Assembly: GCA_036250195.1 (NCBI GenBank)
Contig: JAVHZZ010000009.1
Location: 101,392,771-101,456,770 of the forward strand
DNA length: 64,000 nt
Source of the DNA: Mixophyes australis
Taxonomy: Eukaryota; Chordata; Amphibia; Anura; Limnodynastidae
Direction: 5' to 3'
Shown here: positions 1 to 14,362 of the stretch, piece by piece
Numbering within the stretch: position 1 is the first letter of the stretch
How the letters are laid out: each line of letters begins with the position of its first letter
Made by a program: the position numbers and the translations under genes
Notes under the pieces: model-generated
What the model was told of the DNA's origin: nothing
The model's input: the letters and a program-made list of their open reading frames with translations, nothing else
The model's database searches: none

Positions 1-1060
1 AAATGCACAGTCAGACAACAATATAAATTGGGACATTTCCAGAGTCAAATCTATGAAACCTGGGACAATACTTGGAAATTTTGGACAGTTGACAAATAAA
101 CCAAGACTTGTGTCACTTACTTTCTATTTACATTTAGTCTTCACAGTTATCTGTTCATACCCTGAGTAAGAATCCAATTGTTCTCTGGTAATTGCTGTTC
201 TGTTTTTTGGTTGTTTACTGATGAAATGCATGTTAACAATACAATGAAAATTATGGTGGAATATGCTTTAGGGTCTGTTGGTTAAACTACATTAACTGTC
301 TGATTATAATAATATATGTATCCCAAAATATACATTTATTGTCATATAAACATTTCCACTGCGTAGCTTGTCTGTGATGCATTACTGCCTTTGGTTCATT
401 AACTGAGAATATATTTCTATGGTTACTGACAAAGGAGCACTCCATATGGCCGATACAATATTTGGAGATAGTACAGACTCATAGAGAATCATCTTGATCT
501 TTAAACATTTTTATTACAAAACTTCGAAGTTACATGCAAACCTGCTATGTTACTGTTGAGCCATATGGTGTCAATACTACATCGTCGATTGATAAGGCGA
601 ATAATATCTATCTTGCTGTCCAAAAGTAGTTTTTTTTTAAATATATACATTAACTCATTTCACATGATAGGAAAAAATATAGAAATGTAATGATGCTCAG
701 CTCAGCCAAGCAAAATTTTTACCAGCTTCTTTTTATTGAGGTGTAAAATGAATGAGAATTCTTTTAACAGAGTCAGCACTTCTGTGAGGTTTCTGAATAT
801 TGCACAGTGTAGTGAAAGATAATATATAATAACACACAATCTGACTAACGGAAGCCAATGAATATTTTAAACAAGGTAAACATGAAGTGGGTTGCCAAAT
901 CATACATATCAATATATTGTAGATGAACTAATGAATATGTGCCTGCATTGGAACAAATGTGGATGTTTAAATGGTATTTCAGGTTTTGTGATCTTGCCAA
1001 ACGTGGATTACAATCATTGTGTCAGCTAAGTAAACTGCAATAAAACAAACTGAAATCATA
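1..1060. other. Unclassified AT-rich sequence
   Basis: No open frame, recognisable repeat end or RNA gene was seen here. The stretch is AT-rich with scattered short A and T runs, and leads into the trinucleotide microsatellites that follow. Confidence 0.5.
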
Positions 1061-1061
1061 T

Positions 1062-1063
1062 TA

Positions 1064-1110
<47 letters not shown>

Positions 1111-1158
1111 TATATTATTATTATTTACTGCTACCACTACTACTACTACTACTACTAC
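1062..1158. repeat. (ATT)n then (TAC)n microsatellites
   Basis: An ATT/TTA run from about 1062 to 1126 is followed after a short break by a TAC run (about 1138-1158). Such tails often mark the 3' end of L2-type retroelements, but no L2 body was recognised beside this one. Confidence 0.9.
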
Positions 1159-1280
1159 ATATATGTAAATTTGGTTTAACTTAATTTGAATTTATCCAAC
1201 CCTCTAGACAAAAAGACAAAACAAAGGTATCTGTTTGACTTATATTATATATTTATATCTATATATATATAGATATATAT

Positions 1281-1917
<637 letters not shown>

Positions 1918-2378
1918 GTAATACAGCATTCACATTTATGCTAAAGTTATATGTCTTTATTAAATAATATATGAAATATTTTCATATCTGCTATGATTCT
2001 TGGATTCTTAAAATTTCTGTAATATGATGTAAGTTTTTTATAGAAGCAAATGGAAGCATAGTTACTAAAATCCAGGCTAGCTTGGAAACTTAACCTTAAC
2101 AGAAATTCCAGCTTCAAGTATTGAAATTGAATTATTACCTGCTGCTCCCCTCATCAACCTTTCTACAAATGCATTTAAAGTAATTGTTTTGTTTTATGTA
2201 CTTTTTTTTTTTCATCAGAGTCCACTTTCTGTAAGTAAAGTGGCAATCACCTGCTGATTTCAAGGACAAACTGGATTCCTCTGCATGGTAAGAGAAGGTT
2301 TCACTGAAGATTAATTACTTCATGCACAGTAGACGTGAGATCCAACAAATGGATGAATGTGGTAGCCAGTGTCACTTT

Positions 2379-2698
2379 GGGCCTGAGTCATTAAGGAGAG
2401 CAAAGTAAAAAAAGATTAAAGTTTCTCCTGGACAAACCATGTTACAATGCAAGGGGTGCAAATTAATTTATTATTTTGCACATAATATAAATACTGGCTG
2501 TTTTTTCATGTAGCACACCAATACTTGGTAGCTTTATTTTTACACTGAAATTTAAAGGTGAACTAGGACATGCACTACCTCAACTATAAATCTGTAGCCA
2601 CATTTTAAATTTACTTCCCCCCTCCAATGTAACATGGTTTTGCCCATGTGCAAAGTTACTCCTTTTTTATGCTTTGCTCTCCTTAATGACTCAGGCTC
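2379..2698. mobile_element. PIF/Harbinger-like MITE, family A copy 1
   Basis: A 320-bp element with inverted ends GGGCCTGAGTCATTAAGG and CCTTAATGACTCAGGCTC, flanked by a 3-bp duplication TTT. The two halves are imperfect inverted repeats of each other. Four more copies lie at 35841, 56494, 57810 and 62405. A 3-bp duplication with G-rich ends is typical of PIF/Harbinger, although the classic target is TWA. No coding capacity. Confidence 0.75.
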
Positions 2699-3189
2699 TT
2701 TACATCTAATCTTAACTAATACTGCCATCCCAGATTATTTTATTTAATTAATTAATGAAACTTACAAAATGTATCATGCTCATCACTAGTTGCCTGCATT
2801 CTTTTTTAAAACAAAAATATCATATTGCGAGAAGATGAATATACTGTAGAAGCAGATAAGCCTTTTACAGTTGTGTCATTTGCGCCAACCTAGCTGACCG
2901 CTTCTGATTGACTGATTGCGATTTTACCTCTGAAACTGCTGAGTGCTTTCTTCATTGATCGTGCATATATTTTAGGATTTTGTGTGTGTATTTAAAACAA
3001 AACTTTTTTGTTACTTTCATTCATACATGAGAAGTAAGGCTATATCTGCTGAATTATATTTATATAAAGCCTAATGTATTTTGAAAACAAATGTTTACAA
3101 AGTTTTATTGCACTTACAACCTAGTTCTGTATATGTGTATGTGGGTGTAAGAAAGCCTACTGTAACCCTGGCACATATGTTACAGATGC

Positions 3190-3720
3190 AGAACTGGATG
3201 CTTCTTGAGGAGCATCAGACTTGGTATTTGTCAGGTCGTGGGCCTCTTGAGGATAACAACAGCAGTACACTAACCGGTATTAGCGCTACTGAACTAACAG
3301 GTGCGGAGTCTAACGGACCCCCGCAAGGAGGTTTGGACTTCGCTGCACAGGGTACGCAGGTCGCGGTCCTGCTAGCCAGTTGCCGGTGTAGTGTAGAAGG
3401 GTCAGGCAGTCCGGGTCAAGCCAAATCGGGAATGCAAGCTACCAGGGAGAATCCAGGAGAATGGTCAACAAGCCGAAGTCGCGGAGCAATATGGGTCACA
3501 CAGAACGAGGGATGGTCGAACTAGCCAGGTCACAACGAGGAAGCTGGAATACTGGGAACAACTCAGGAGACAGGAGTAAGGTAAACCAGGAACACTAGGT
3601 ATGGGACCTGATACTCTGGCACCCTAATGGCGCCAGAGTCAGGTTTAAATAGAAAAGAGCAGCAGCTGATTGGAGGGCGCAAGAGGGGGGCGGCGCGCCG
3701 TGGAGTAGTAGCGTTCTTGC
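3190..3720 (-). mobile_element. GC-rich block, possible LTR retroelement remnant (antisense)
   Basis: This stretch is clearly GC-richer than its surroundings. Read on the minus strand it contains a TATA-like ATTTAAA near 3643-3650, followed by pyrimidine-rich text with repeated CTGAC/CTGTG motifs, the style of LTR and leader regions in amphibian Ty3-like elements. No paired LTR or enzyme domain is visible. The 147-residue plus-strand frame here (3081-3524) has no recognisable domain and is treated as chance. Confidence 0.35.
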
Positions 3721-4485
3721 AGTTTTGTTATAGTTTAGAAGAGCTGACAGGACCACAACTTTCCAGAGGATAGCTAAACGACAACAAAACTGGAAGAACA
3801 AGCAAAGAAGAACAGCAAGAACAGCAATTAATAAAAATTTGTATCTGAACGGATGAAACTAGAGAATTGTATATGATGTTGGATGTTGGATGAGAGATTC
3901 GTGGCATCCAAATTCAAGAGGGAAATACAGATAAATACATTTTGAGAATGCGCATGATCTGACATACTTTGGTAAACATATACCCTGAAGGGGTTAAAGT
4001 GACCATTATAACAGGGAGTTCTCATTATTTGCCCCATCTTTTTTAACACACTTACAAGTTTATATCAACAATTAAGTGGTGGTGGATATTCTTGTAATCA
4101 TCATAACGATGTTACACTATGTTGTTGTTTGTATCTATCTCTTTACATATAGTGGAGATATAAAATCATTTATCCATTACGAACAAGATCTGTCTGAAAG
4201 TGTGGAACTATACATATGAATATCCAAGTGTACAAAGAAGGGGGCGCAAGTGTATGTATCTATTTTATTTATACTGTATCTGTTTTGGAATATTTGTGGA
4301 TGTTCTAGATACAAGCACAGCTGCATACCTGAGTGGAGCGCCTACTACAGAATCTTATTCTGCATTTTAAGATTTAAGGTGGTTTGTCATTATGAACCTG
4401 TTTTCTTGAATCAGCTTCCATGTTTTACATTCATTTGTCTGCAACTTCCTATTGAAAGTCCAACCGAACGCCACCTTAAGACAAG

Positions 4486-4622
4486 GGGGGTATAAGTGCG
4501 GGTTTGAAAAAGTGGACATGTTGCCAATAGCAACCAATCAGATTCCTGCTGTCAATTTGTAGAATGAACAAAATAAATGATAACTAGAATCTGATTGGTT
4601 GCTATTGAATTTCAGTAGTTGC
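4486..4622. mobile_element. Decayed MITE, family B
   Basis: Shares the core of the family B elements at 50612 and 60036: a GCGGGTTTGAAAA motif, then TAGCAACCAATCAGATT, then its inverted partner AATCTGATTGGTTGC. The left terminus is recognisable (GGGGTATAAG) but the right terminus is lost, so this copy looks older. Confidence 0.6.
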
Positions 4623-5339
4623 AAACGAGATGCACTAATAAACAATTTATACCTTACATTATCCAGCATCTTCATTTCCTGTGATAAACATGTTCCCTCA
4701 TGTTTCTTACCTTTTGTACAACAAGTTGTGAGCTCCATTAATTAATTGGTATTTAATATATTCACAATTAAATTTAAGTTATTCATTATAATTGTACAAA
4801 ATCTCAATTGCATAGTTTTGTTTAAATACAGTATTTAGGCCATTACTTTATCACGTTATTAATCATGAGTATTATTATTATATGTTATTATATTTACTGT
4901 TACGTTACTAGTTCTTAAATGTCCTATGACTACAGTCATTTAAATTGAAATCATTTATTGATACAATTTTAAAATAATAGACAAAAGTAAAATTCCATTA
5001 CTTTGTATTCTCTCTCTCTTTTTAATTGTCATCTCCCAGAACTAGCCGCCCAAAGATAATTGACCCTCAGCACCATGACAACACAAAATAAACTATTACT
5101 CTTATTTATAGACAATAACATAAAAAGACAAACATAATACCCATATACATATTCAAACCGCATCCATACTTTTTGTAAAACCTCACAATTATAGGTTACT
5201 ATTGCTCTTTCAAAATCATAATTGACCTTTTAAGCTGCATTCAGCTCTGTGACAGCAAATAAAACGTGTACTCATCAAATTCACAGTATTGTCAGCAATA
5301 ACTAAAAGGTTCCAGAACTTCACAGAGCTAAATCTTAGT

Positions 5340-5943
5340 GATTTATGCAGGTTGCCCCCCTCCACTGGAACAAGCTCCCTCCCTCCATCAGAACTTCTCC
5401 TAATCTGTCCAGTTTCAAACGGGCTTTAAAAACCCACCTTTTTCTTATAGACTTCCAGTCTCCCACTTAACTTCCTACCTTATCTTCTGTCTCTCCCCCT
5501 ATATTCCCCTTCCCTGCCTATGTTCCCCCTACTCTCCCTCTCTCCCCTGCGTCTCTCTGTCTGTACACCCCACCCCTTAGATTGTACGCTCCTTTGAGCA
5601 GAGCCATCTCTCCTCCTGTTTCCACCACTTTTAACTCTGCTCTCCAGCTACTTAGCCCTCCTCCTCGAGGACCCTCCACCCCCCCGTCCCCTCTCGCTCC
5701 CACCTCCCCCCTCTGGGGGTCTCCCTGTCACCCGCGCCCTCCCTCTTGGGCTCCGTCGTATGCGGACGTTCCCTCTCCCCTCCCCCTCCCTCTCTAGCTG
5801 TGCTTTGAGCTTACTGAGTTACTGTGATTACTGTTTACTGTACTGTGCTGTCTCACCTTGTATTGTAATTCGTTTGTCCCTGTACGGCGCCACGGACAAC
5901 TAGTGGAGCTCTATCAATAAAAATTAATAATAATAATAATAAT
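5340..5943 (+). mobile_element. L2-clade LINE, 3' end
   Basis: A 5'-truncated non-LTR retrotransposon. The frame from about 5353 encodes WNKLPPSIRTSPNLSSFK followed by a KTHLF motif and a stop near 5468, matching the extreme C-terminus of L2/CR1-type reverse-transcriptase proteins. A pyrimidine-rich 3' untranslated region follows, with the common 'TTAGATTGTA..CTC..TTTGAGCAG' signature near 5578 and a TGTACGGCGCC motif near 5881. It ends in a (TAA)n tail. Not able to transpose by itself. Confidence 0.75.
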
Positions 5944-5944
5944 A

Positions 5945-8900
5945 GGTTGGAATTTGGCACATGTGATTGTCAGAGGGGTTTTGGAGTCATTCTTAGATTT
6001 CTGATGACAGAAATCATGTAAGTGTAAAACAATAGAACAAGAAAACCATACAGAGTTCTGTCAGTGAATTATAGGATTCGCTCACAGAATTATAGAATTG
6101 GCAGGCGACACCTGATTGTTGGAAATAGCCTAGAGCAGTGTCAGAAGGTTAGGGGAGTAAACAGAGCAAGGCCTTGGTAGGGATAGGTGTTCTTGGCAGC
6201 AGATTAGGCTACTTTATATGACCACACACATTCTGCGGATTACTTTTTATCTCCAGATGCCATTTGTTTAACTTATACACACTGAATGAATTGTACATCA
6301 GTAGATATGGATGTGTCACAGCAATGGGAGATTTGTGTTGAAGTTGTCTCTAGGTTCATCGGACAACGTACAGGCACTAAATTGGTTATACAACAATGCC
6401 ATCCGTTTGAGCTCTTCAGATGAAAGTATTAATAATTTAGAATCACTTGCTTTGAACAAAGCTGTAAATAAAGTAGTGAAGGCTCTTATTTCTTCAGAGA
6501 TGTGTGTCCACAAGAAATGTTCTCTTTTTTCTGCAGTTTGAAGTAAATATATTTCATGAACTCAATGGGTTTGCTAGTTTTTTCATTTGTTTTTTTAACC
6601 CCACAGTCTCCTCAATACAACATCTATGTTTTATGAATTATGTGTTATTATTCCTCTTAAACCATTATACTACTGCCATGGGTGATGCTGGATTGTAGAT
6701 TTATATGGTCATAGAACAATTGGCTTGTACAATCTATATAATGTGCACTAAGATGTAATAGCCCTTATTTATGTCCCATGTTTATGTGAGATAAATAATT
6801 CAAACAGTTCTGTCAAAATGCTGGACAGAGCCACTGCAATATGTATTGCCTCAAACCTGTATGATCCCAAAATAAGTCTAATGTATTACAATGATCATTA
6901 CTGGGGAGTGTTAGAAGATGCTATTGGAGACTAACTGCCACCAGTTTCTGTGCACAGGGGGGGGGAGAGCTTGGGGGCTGCTAAAGAGTCTAAGGTTTGT
7001 TCACATTTTTTTTTTTATATTTATTTGTATTATAAGCAACATGAACAAATATAACAGAAGCACTTGTATAATATATAATATTTGAACGTAATGGAGAGCT
7101 ACAAACAAACCTTAAGAATATCGCAAATAATCTTGATTCTTGGATATGAAAATAAAAGGAAAGAAAGAAAGGGGGGAAGAGAGGGGGAGTAGGAGCTGTT
7201 TTTCGGGCTTGTTAACGCATATATAATATAATTTTGCCAATGTTTCAAAACAGGACCCCAACTTTCCAGGTGCAAGTCAAACAGCAACGAAGCTCAAGAA
7301 CAGGTAGGAGAGAACGCAGATAATCGAAGCTGTAAGAACATGTAAGAGAGAACAGTACAATCTACCACTGTTACTGGTAGTTTATTGATATGTTTAGTTT
7401 TATTGCATGGCAGAATACAACATAGTACTATAATTTGATGTGTGTATTTTTGCTATTTATTTTTATTATTAGATATTGCTAGGCAAAACTTAAAACCAGT
7501 GGGAGATTGATAGTATATGAGACCCTAGTAGGAATTATCTATATTACAGTGGTTAGGTTTCATTCAACAGCAAGGACTTCCCAGACTCCTCTACTATCAT
7601 ATCAGTGCTAACACTGTGAACTCTCTGCTGATGGGTTAAATAGGAACACTCACATAACCAATGCAGGTACTCAATCCACTGGTGAGATGACTCTGCCTAC
7701 TTGTGTTTGCTCAATCTACCTGTGCAATCCTTCACTTGTGTGTTACGTTTGACTGGTATTGTTCTGTCTATGCCTTGCCTACCATTTGCATATCGCATTG
7801 GCTTCACCTACCACTGATAAGACCAGGGATAACAGTGTGGCAACATCAACTAATTTTGTATTGTCCCCACTTTTGGCTGTTTTGACCCCCCCACCTCCCC
7901 CCCCCCACCTTCAGAATTGATTTCAGATCCACACTATGTGCCCAATCAGCCCCTGGTGTAAAGGTGTCCTTAAAGGCATTACCAACCTGTTAAGGTTCAC
8001 GTAAATGCAATTTAGAGCATTTGGGTCAAAGGTCCTTTGAATTAAAAACTACAATTCAGTGCTGATGTTCAAATTGCAAATGCAATGCTAGCTGTGAGTC
8101 ATCGTGACTGCCCTTTACTTGGTAAGTTATCTTTATTTAAATAGAAACCACCTGTTTTTTTAAAAATAAAAAAAAATAATTCCAGTAGCTCAATTTTAAA
8201 GATACTTGAAAGTTGTATTTCTAAATTAACATTTCCAACCATGATTAAGCAATACCAGTAAGAGCTTATCACCTTGTGTTGTGTGAACTGTTTTAATGAA
8301 CATGTCAGCTCTTTCCTCGGCTGCATATTTCCCTTCTACAATAGTCTAATCTCTCACATGTGGATTAATATTGCCTACACTGCATAGATCCACATTAGCA
8401 ATTCACAGCATGATTTACACAATGTATGCACATAGCTACTGCTCTGTTAAAAGTGTTTCTTTTAACCATGAATTGAAGCTTGAAAAAGTCATCTTCATTT
8501 TATCTTATATGTCTTTTACTTGAGAAGTAACCCTTCTGGCCAATCTACAATAAGACTCCTGTTTAAATATATTTGTTAGGATTGTACCTCGATATTGTCT
8601 GTTTATATTAACAGATTGATGAAGACTCATGTCTGAGTCAAAGATATTATTGTTTTTTCAGTTACTATTAGAGAACTGAAATTGCTAAAAAAAAAATGGC
8701 ACAACTTCGTACCGTTTCACGTGGGGGCAGAGTTCTAGCAATCTTCAAGTTCTGCTTGTGCTATACCATTCCGCGGGATGCCATTCTGCACTTTGTTTGT
8801 CAATTCACATTTCTCAGGATTTATAGAGTATGAATAAGGTTAGAACAACAACAGCGTGAATTCATTCCAGGTGGTACTTCCAAATGTAAACTGAAAACTG

Positions 8901-9181
8901 TGCATGGCATTCAACAAGGAACATTTCAAGCCATATTTTGCATTGAAATGTATAAAATGTCATGGCCCTGCAGAAGGAAGGAGCTGTTTTGTTTAAAACA
9001 TTTGAACATTTCACTCATCTGTTTGCTGTTTGGATTCCAAATTTAAAAAGGAGAAACTAGCCTCTAAGTAAGTAGTATTGATTTATAGTTTTCTATAGTG
9101 TTCAGTATGAGTGACTGACTGGATTCATTTCCAAGGAAAATAAACATTAAGGAAATGTGCTTATTTATCCACCATGTGCCC
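5945..9181. other. Unclassified intergenic sequence
   Basis: No supported gene. Open frames here (for example 6311-6541, 7099-7287, 8099-8326) are short, lack domains and overlap each other on both strands. Homopolymer runs occur near 6957 (G), 7005 (T) and 7887-7910 (C). No element boundaries were identified. Confidence 0.5.
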
Positions 9182-9516
9182 CATCATCATCGTCCATCAT
9201 CATTTATTTATATAGCGCCACTGATTCCGCAGCGCTGTACAGAGAACTCATTCACATCAGTCCCTGCCCCATTGGAGCTTACAGTCTAAATTCCCTAACA
9301 CACACAGGACAGAGAGGGAGACTAAAGTCAATTTTGGTAGCAGACAATTAACCTACTAGTATGTTTTTTGGACTGTGGGAGGAAACCGAAACACCCGGAG
9401 GAAACCCACGCAAATAACATACAAACTCCACACAGATAAGGCCATGGTCGGGAATTGAACTCATGACCCCAGCCCTGTGAGACAGAAGGGCTAACCACTT
9501 AGCCACCGTGCTGCCA
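9182..9516 (-). mobile_element. tRNA-derived SINE with L2-type tail, full length
   Basis: On the minus strand it starts with a tRNA-like head: an A-box-like GGCTAAGTGGTTAGC followed by a B-box-like GAGTTCAATTCC. A conserved body and the tail motif GCGCTATATAAATAAATG then lead to a (GAT)n run. Pol III box spacing and tRNA resemblance mark a SINE; the tail resembles L2-clade LINE 3' ends, suggesting L2 machinery moved it. Related copies lie at 9740 and 25196. Confidence 0.8.
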
Positions 9517-9739
9517 CATTCAGAATTAGGTGCAAAGCAAAAAAACATGCAATGTGCGGACCACAGAGGGACTTCCACTGTTGTCCTGCCCATAACCCGA
9601 CACTTGTGAGAATTGGTGCTAGGGTAAAGAGAAGAGTAGGTGTGGCTTGGCACCATGCTTCGTTACCATAGCTCCGTCTATTTGTCAGACCAAACACAGC
9701 TCTACATTTCTCCAGCATTTGTCAGACTTTTCTACCTTA

Positions 9740-10046
9740 TCATCATCATCATCATCATTTATTTATATAGCGCCACTAATTCCGCAGCGCTGTACAGAGA
9801 ACTCATTCACATCAGTCCCTGCCCCATTGGAGCTTACAGTCTAAATTCCCTAATATAGACACACACTTACACAGACACAGACAGACAAAGAGGGAGATTG
9901 ACAGACAGACAGAGACTAGGGTCAATTTTTTGATAGCAGCCAATTAACCTACTAGTATGTTTTTGGAGTGTGGGAGGAAACCGGAGCACCCGGAGGAAAC
10001 CCACGCAAACACAGGGAGAACATACAAACTCCACACAGATAAGGCC
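9740..10046 (-). mobile_element. tRNA/L2 SINE, missing its tRNA head
   Basis: Same family and orientation as the SINE about 220 bp to the left. The (CAT)n tail, GCGCTATATAAAT motif and body are present, but similarity stops at AAGGCC, before the tRNA-like promoter. This is the usual 5' truncation from incomplete reverse transcription. It should not be transcribed from its own promoter. Confidence 0.8.
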
Positions 10047-11040
10047 TTATACAACTCAACCTCCATCAACCAGGCTAAGCAGGAGTTATTGCCCATAAAC
10101 CATGAACCTTCCATCCACATCAAAATTAAATTAATTTAAACCACACATATGAAGTCTGATACATTTATGTAAAAGATATCACAATGCTTTCTAATAAATT
10201 TTGCAAATGTGTCATCAATTTTTCAGACCTGCAAATGTTGCTAAATTTCTTACCTAATTAAATTGATCTTATTTGGCTTTAAATGCATTTATTTATTAAA
10301 CATAACAGGGGCTCATCACAACACCAGGCACAACTTAATTTTATTAAATTATTGTAGTTCTTTAAATATGAAAACAGGCAACTTAAGAGTGCTATCCAGG
10401 CTGACAATACACCCATTTAAAAGAAAATAAACCTTATTTCAGCCACCCCCAATAAATCAGAATTGTCCTGCATTTTTCTGACGCATACTGCAGCTCCCCT
10501 TACACTTGGCCTCCAACTGACAGTGAGGTCATCTGCAACTGACATTGGTGAGTGCAATAGAAGCAGGAGCTGGAGAATACTTCTTCACCTTCTCTTGTCT
10601 CTACTCCTCTCACTACCTATGATAATTAAAGTAATGTATGTAGGAGAGTCATGTCACCTTGAGCTCCTCCTGCAATAAATTACTACATAACGGCAAGTGA
10701 CTAGACTTGATGAGGGGTTCAAAGGTCTTAAGATTGTCTCAACTCTAATCTTGCCTCATTGGAGAAACAGCCTTGTACTAGTCCCAAACATTTCATTGGT
10801 AAATACAAATAAGAGTTACTTTGTTGTATCATTGCTGTATCTGCAAGTCCCAACACTACTATACAAATTAGCCTCTCTGCATTTATCAGTAACCTCTTAG
10901 GCACTGTGTTGATATACGTCTCTGTACTCTACATCATCTTGTTTGATATAAGGCTCATATTAGTGTCATGTTACCCTGTCATCTGTGAGTAGGACCAACC
11001 TCATCTAGCTACCAACTATGCTGTACATGTCTTTGGTACC
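10047..11040. other. Unclassified intergenic sequence
   Basis: AT-rich, without a supported gene or recognised repeat. Short frames at 10463-10678 and 10697-10900 have no domain or sequence signature. Confidence 0.45.
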
Positions 11041-11442
11041 AGTGAGCATAATTATGGAGGCAAAAGTTGGCTGGCTGTCACAGGCAGAGCACATGATCAC
11101 AGGGGGAATGATTCCTCCACCCCTGCGATCGCATCCTGGTGCCTGGCTGTCACGGTGACAGCCAGGCTGAAGACAGAGTTGGGGAGACCAGCGGACTGCA
11201 AGACAGTGGGCCCCCAGGTAAGTATGTGTTGCACTGTTGTACCGGGCCCCCTGGTGAGCCCGGGCCCGGTACAACAGTACCCCCCGTACCCCCCTGATGG
11301 CGGCCCTGTCTGCACCCCCCAGGTCGGTCCCATAGTGGGCTACCTTGGGCTGGGTCACTGGGGTACCTGCATTTTTTTCCATTAAAATAGGCTACTGAGT
11401 CGAGTCTTGCCCCCCAGGCTAAAATTTGCCAGCCCTCCCCTG
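11041..11442. mobile_element. GC-rich composite repeat with hAT MITE family C right part
   Basis: From about 11320 the sequence matches the family C miniature hAT elements at 20654 and 23331: CATAGTGGGCTACCTTGG, then GAGTCGAGTCTTGCCCC, ending CCAGCCCTCCCCTG. The left portion is different, GC-rich and rich in hairpins: CCTGGCTGTCAC with its reverse complement near 11140-11167, and GTTGTACCGGGCC with its reverse complement near 11232-11275. The left terminus was not found. The overlapping open frames on both strands are by-products of this GC-rich palindromic text. Confidence 0.5.
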
Positions 11443-14362
11443 CTTTCAACTTACAGTTTATTTTCTTATAGGGTACATTTATAATGAAATATTTTCTTGA
11501 ATTTAATTATATACCAGGCATATTCATCTGTAGTGCTTATTATTTCTAAGAGGTGAGTGGAGTGTTGCTTAAGTGTGCTATGTTCATTTACATTGTTTGA
11601 GTTAAACATTATTGGATAATGAATCCCTTACTGTGAAATATAATGTGGTTAGAAGTCAGGTCATGGAACTCTGAAATTACTTGTTATATCCTTATATTTC
11701 ACAGTAGGAGTTACCTTCATTTTTGCAATACATACATGTCTTAAAAACACATGGAAGTATATACAAACAAACAATGAGACAGAGTGACACAAACATAGAC
11801 TGATATTAACATAGAAACAGTAACAACGACTCTGACACAGACCTTGTGACATTGTCATGCAGTGTTGTCCTTCCACCCTATCGCCTGCTTTACCATTAAT
11901 AACAGGTCCGGCTCTGTTGACCATTGTGGAAGACTTCTGGTGGGCGACCACTGCGATTCAGGGGACCATAATCTGACATACTATGGTTAACCATATACCA
12001 AGATATTTAAATTTGTTTGTCTACTGCAGAAGGTGCAAATGTCAGCCATCCTATGGGAGATCATATTGGATCTGCATATACCATTCCGTCTTGGGCCTTT
12101 GCCATTGGGAAAAGATGTGACCATCACATCCACCTCTACCATGGTATTAATGGAATTAGGGAAATCTCCGGAGGCAAGAGATAGGATCAACATATCAATC
12201 CCTTCTATGTCGGACAGAAACATGTCATTAGTATAGTCCACTTTGGATGCATACAAGTACTCACAATAGTTCTAACAGTCAGTGGTAATGTCACTACTTT
12301 TTGACACCTTGGTCTTCAAGCAAAGCAGGAATAGTCACCAGATGTCGCCCAACCCCATTTCATGTGTCAAGTGTGCAAATGTGGACCCCAGCTGAAAACC
12401 AGGGTTGCAGGTCTCCATCTGTATAGCTTTCTGTCCATTAGTGTGTCCATATGGGAATATGGCAGCTGTGACTGAATTTAAATGAATCTTTTACACATTT
12501 AATTGCTATATGTGTATTATACTCATTAATACAGTTTCCAGCTCTCCCTAAACTTCCAGGGACAGTCCCAGGTTGCAAAGATTGGGCCGTGGAAATGCTC
12601 CTGTTTTTCAGACTAGACCGAAAAAGACATACAATTTCCTACTTTTAGCATACTGAATGCAATATTCACTATCTATTCTGATTCTCTGAGCTTCACAAAT
12701 TATTAGCTATTCCATCTAAATGGCAAAAATTAAATTATAACCAAGGTCGGTAAAGATAACATAATAGGCAAATGTTGTTTACACGAATGCCTACATAGAC
12801 AATCTTGCTCTTAATGTGCTTAGATGCATCTGCCCAGCAGGACTCATTTTAAAACAGCTAGGCAACTAGATAGTGAGCACTGTCTGCCATTAAATGGTAT
12901 TAAGTTGTTCCAAAGAAATTAATATTCTACCTTTCAAAACTTTCTCTAATGTTGTCTATGTTTTACAGAATAAATATTTTAAAAAGATTATATATCCCTA
13001 AGATACTTACAAGTTATCGGTGCATTTCCAATCATGCTGAAATTAAATTGTCTATTTGCCAAATAATTTGCATTATATGACAAGCAGAAGGTTGTATTAT
13101 AATTATATAGTTTGTGGAAAGGTATAATTTGAAATCCTAAATTCAAATAGACTTTTCAGATTCAAAAAATGCAATTTCAGAAGTAAAGAAGCTATTTTCT
13201 TCTAAGGTACAGTTGAGAAATACTTCAAGAATAAAAATGAGTCATGTACTATATTAGCTAGTGGCAGCAAAACAAGCCTATCTTAGTAAAAAGGCGGCCT
13301 ATTTCATATATGAGATTGACAAGCTTCCTGTCTGATAGACGGTGTTAATTCTTAACATATGTAAGGAACAAGCAACACACATGGCTTAAATAAGTAACAA
13401 AGAAGAACAATCTTATTTCCCAGATAACTATAAATTATTTATACCTGTTAAAATAAATCCTGAAAAATTAAGTAACACTGGTCCTTCAGCATTTCAATTG
13501 GCATTAAAATTAAAGTACACAGAATAGCACCAGTAGCAAAGACATGAAGATCTTTGCAAAACAGCCATTAATTACGGAACAGTTACATAATATATTTGAA
13601 AACTACATATCATGAATTTTAGTCTAACATGGAATATTAGGCATTATCTGTCTCACAGACACCATTGTGTGTGATTCACCAAAAGTTCGACCTAAACCCT
13701 GTGACAGTAAAATGGCAGGGTGAGAGTAGGAATGGCTGAAGGATAGACGAAATGGTTAAAAAACATGAAAGATAAGCAATATTATCTTTAACTTGTTTGT
13801 TACTGGCTTGTATAGACCTTGTTTTGCTCACATTCCATATGAGTTGTTTACATAAGTACATTCCATACTATAAGTTGTTTACTTTAGATATGATGAATGT
13901 TCTGTAAACTGTGTAACCAAAAGCATGTTCCAGGAAACCTATGACCTCCTAAGCAGCATAGAGTCACTGATGCTTTAATCAACGGTGTGATGAATTTTAA
14001 ACCAATTGCAATCATTTCGCTGATGTATTTTCTGTCTTGTCAAATAGGTATAAAAAAATTGTGTATTTGTCATAGTAGGTGTGACTGCTAAGTTTGACCC
14101 AGGCACCATAATATACATGATAATAAAGAAAAAGAAACTTGCTCACATCTAATCCTTGTTCATAGTTTTTAAGGTTTTGTCAAGTCTGCGAAGACAGCAA
14201 CAGAAACTGACTGTCTTGAAAGTTAAAAAATATGAAAAAAAATCAAGGAGACATAAAAACATTTTTCTTCTTTAAATATGTTGCTTTTCTCTTTTCTACC
14301 AAGTGTTATCCAACCACGCTCCTCGACCAGCAACCACTGCTGCCACCCAAAACAACTTCATT
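11443..14362. other. Unclassified intergenic sequence
   Basis: No supported gene. Frames at 11661-11951, 11987-12256 and 13676-13861 are short and without recognisable domains. No repeat boundaries were seen. Confidence 0.45.

Noticed and set aside
3081..3524. 147-residue plus-strand frame
   Set aside because: GC-rich block without recognisable domain; better explained as antisense LTR-like sequence.
11005..11449. Several frames of 76-125 residues on both strands
   Set aside because: Palindromic GC-rich repeat gives open frames on both strands; it overlaps a hAT MITE.
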